NCBI RefSeq assembly: GCF_001458735.1
Contig: NZ_CZQA01000010.1
Location: 124,001 to 188,000 of the forward strand
From: Candidatus Nitrospira nitrosa
Lineage (GTDB): Bacteria > Nitrospirota > Nitrospiria > Nitrospirales > Nitrospiraceae
Direction of reading: 5' to 3'
DNA length: 64,000 nt
The position numbers and the translations under genes are program-made. The notes under the pieces were generated by a model that searched no databases, was not told the origin of the DNA, and was given only the letters and a program-made list of their open reading frames with translations. Of this stretch, positions 63,297-64,000 are shown piece by piece (positions within the stretch are counted from its first letter, which is position 1; every line of letters starts with the position of its first letter).

Positions 63297-64000
63297 TTAT
63301 CCATTGCCCCCTTCCGGTTTTTTCTGAGTAGTAGTTAACACGTATCCATTGAGCTTTGTGGGGAGCAAGGCGTTTTTCACTCGCTCAGGCAACGTTTTAG
63401 TATCTATACTTCTTTCTATTGAGAGTGATCGTTCCCGTGCCAGATCGATGATGGCGGCTTGCTCATGCGACGCCTGCCGCTCGTACAGCATGACGATGGG
63501 GCGCAGCCGCTCATCCAGATTGCATTTAAGGACCAACCCGAAGCTCCCATCGCTCAGCTCGACAAACGAACCAGGAGGAAACACGGTGACGGTTGCGATA
63601 AAGGCGTCGATAACATCCGGACCATACTTATGCTGCATTTTTGCATAGAGATGCGACAATGCCTGCCCGGGTCCAAGATATCGAGGTGAACGGCGGTCGC
63701 TCGTCATGGCGTTGTATTCTACAATCACCCCAACCAAACGAGCCAGTTTGTTGATATCCCCGGCAAATAATCGCTTGGGGTATCCAGTCCCATCGATCCA
63801 TTCTCGATGCTGGTGGACAATCTCAACAACCTCAGCATCCATACCTGGAATGACTTCTAGGATTTCCTTGCCAAGCTGAGGATACATCCGGAGAAGCTTC
63901 GTCTCCGTCGGAGACATATCCTCTTCGCTTTTGACACGGACGGCTAAGGGAACGCGACTCATGCCGATATTATGAAGTAACGCACCCATCCCCACTCGCT
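63297..64000 (-). CDS. Partial HD-GYP-type protein, tandem paralogue
   Basis: Only the C-terminal 234 or so residues are in the window; the frame runs open off the right edge (RVGMGALLHNIGM). It is highly similar to the neighbouring HD-GYP protein over its whole visible length (for example IATVTVFPPGSFVELSDGS in both). It has the same substitutions: HN for HD, HRE for HHE, then DGTGYP. A short charged tail (TTTQKKPEGGNG) differs from the neighbour. Tandem duplication before divergence is the simplest explanation. The N-terminal domain cannot be seen. Confidence 0.85.
   Translation of the reverse strand, partial: RVGMGALLHNIGMSRVPLAVRVKSEEDMSPTETKLLRMYPQLGKEILEVIPGMDAEVVEIVHQHREWIDGTGYPKRLFAGDINKLARLVGVIVEYNAMTSDRRSPRYLGPGQALSHLYAKMQHKYGPDVIDAFIATVTVFPPGSFVELSDGSFGLVLKCNLDERLRPIVMLYERQASHEQAAIIDLARERSLSIERSIDTKTLPERVKNALLPTKLNGYVLTTTQKKPEGGNG

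Overview
The window is a dense, moderately GC-rich bacterial chromosome segment. It holds a didermic (outer-membrane) exosortase/PEP-CTERM exopolysaccharide locus, a type II secretion (T2SS) operon, and a chemotaxis/partner-switching/phosphorelay block. The gene families and their neighbourhood fit a Nitrospira-like member of Nitrospirota best. That is an inference from gene content; no ribosomal RNA or other phylogenetic marker is present.

Layout. (1) 1-4201, plus strand: the 3' part of a YyaL (DUF255)-aldo/keto reductase fusion, an OmpA/Pal-type lipoprotein and a Ppx/GppA-HD phosphatase. (2) 37149 down to 4523, minus strand: an exopolysaccharide locus of about 33 kb. In transcription order it has nucleotide-sugar genes (gmd, fcl, wecB), methyltransferases, an exported DUF4091-type protein, a flippase, a polymerase/ligase, glycosyltransferases, CapA, a PaaK-like adenylate-forming enzyme, a bi-domain dehydrogenase and a heparinase II/III-like lyase. 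A VPLP-type PEP-CTERM protein follows, with its own excellent sigma-54 promoter. Then come exosortase-EpsI, a WecA-like priming transferase with an extra membrane domain, PrsT, the export protein, an outer-membrane beta-barrel, the chain-length protein, a tyrosine-kinase-like ATPase, an ExeA-type ATPase-TPR protein and a stand-alone copy of that TPR domain. (3) 37308-48034, plus strand: gspC-E-F-G-H-I-J-N-L-M-K, without gspD or a prepilin peptidase gene. (4) 53792 down to 48128, minus strand: cheR-cheD-cheB-STAS-RsbU-like phosphatase-Hpt-REC/RsbW-like kinase, behind a FliA-like promoter. (5) 54024-61709, plus strand: two large hybrid histidine kinases, a single-domain response regulator and an Hpt protein. 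(6) 64000 down to 61767, minus strand: two tandem HD-GYP paralogues with altered metal-ligand motifs, the second cut by the window edge.

How it may work together. The locus would build a fucose- and possibly ManNAc-containing polymer by a Wzx/Wzy route and export it through the PEP-CTERM-type Wzc/Wza-like apparatus. Exosortase would process at least the neighbouring PEP-CTERM protein, whose expression appears RpoN-dependent. The T2SS ATPase GspE carries a near-perfect double MshEN c-di-GMP-binding motif, so secretion is probably controlled by c-di-GMP. The degenerate HD-GYP proteins and the partner-switching operon suggest further second-messenger and protein-phosphorylation control of surface behaviour.

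A family of short inverted-repeat elements built on paired GAAAC/GTTTC motifs lies between the T2SS and che genes. At the start of gspH, simple repeats have become part of the coding sequence.
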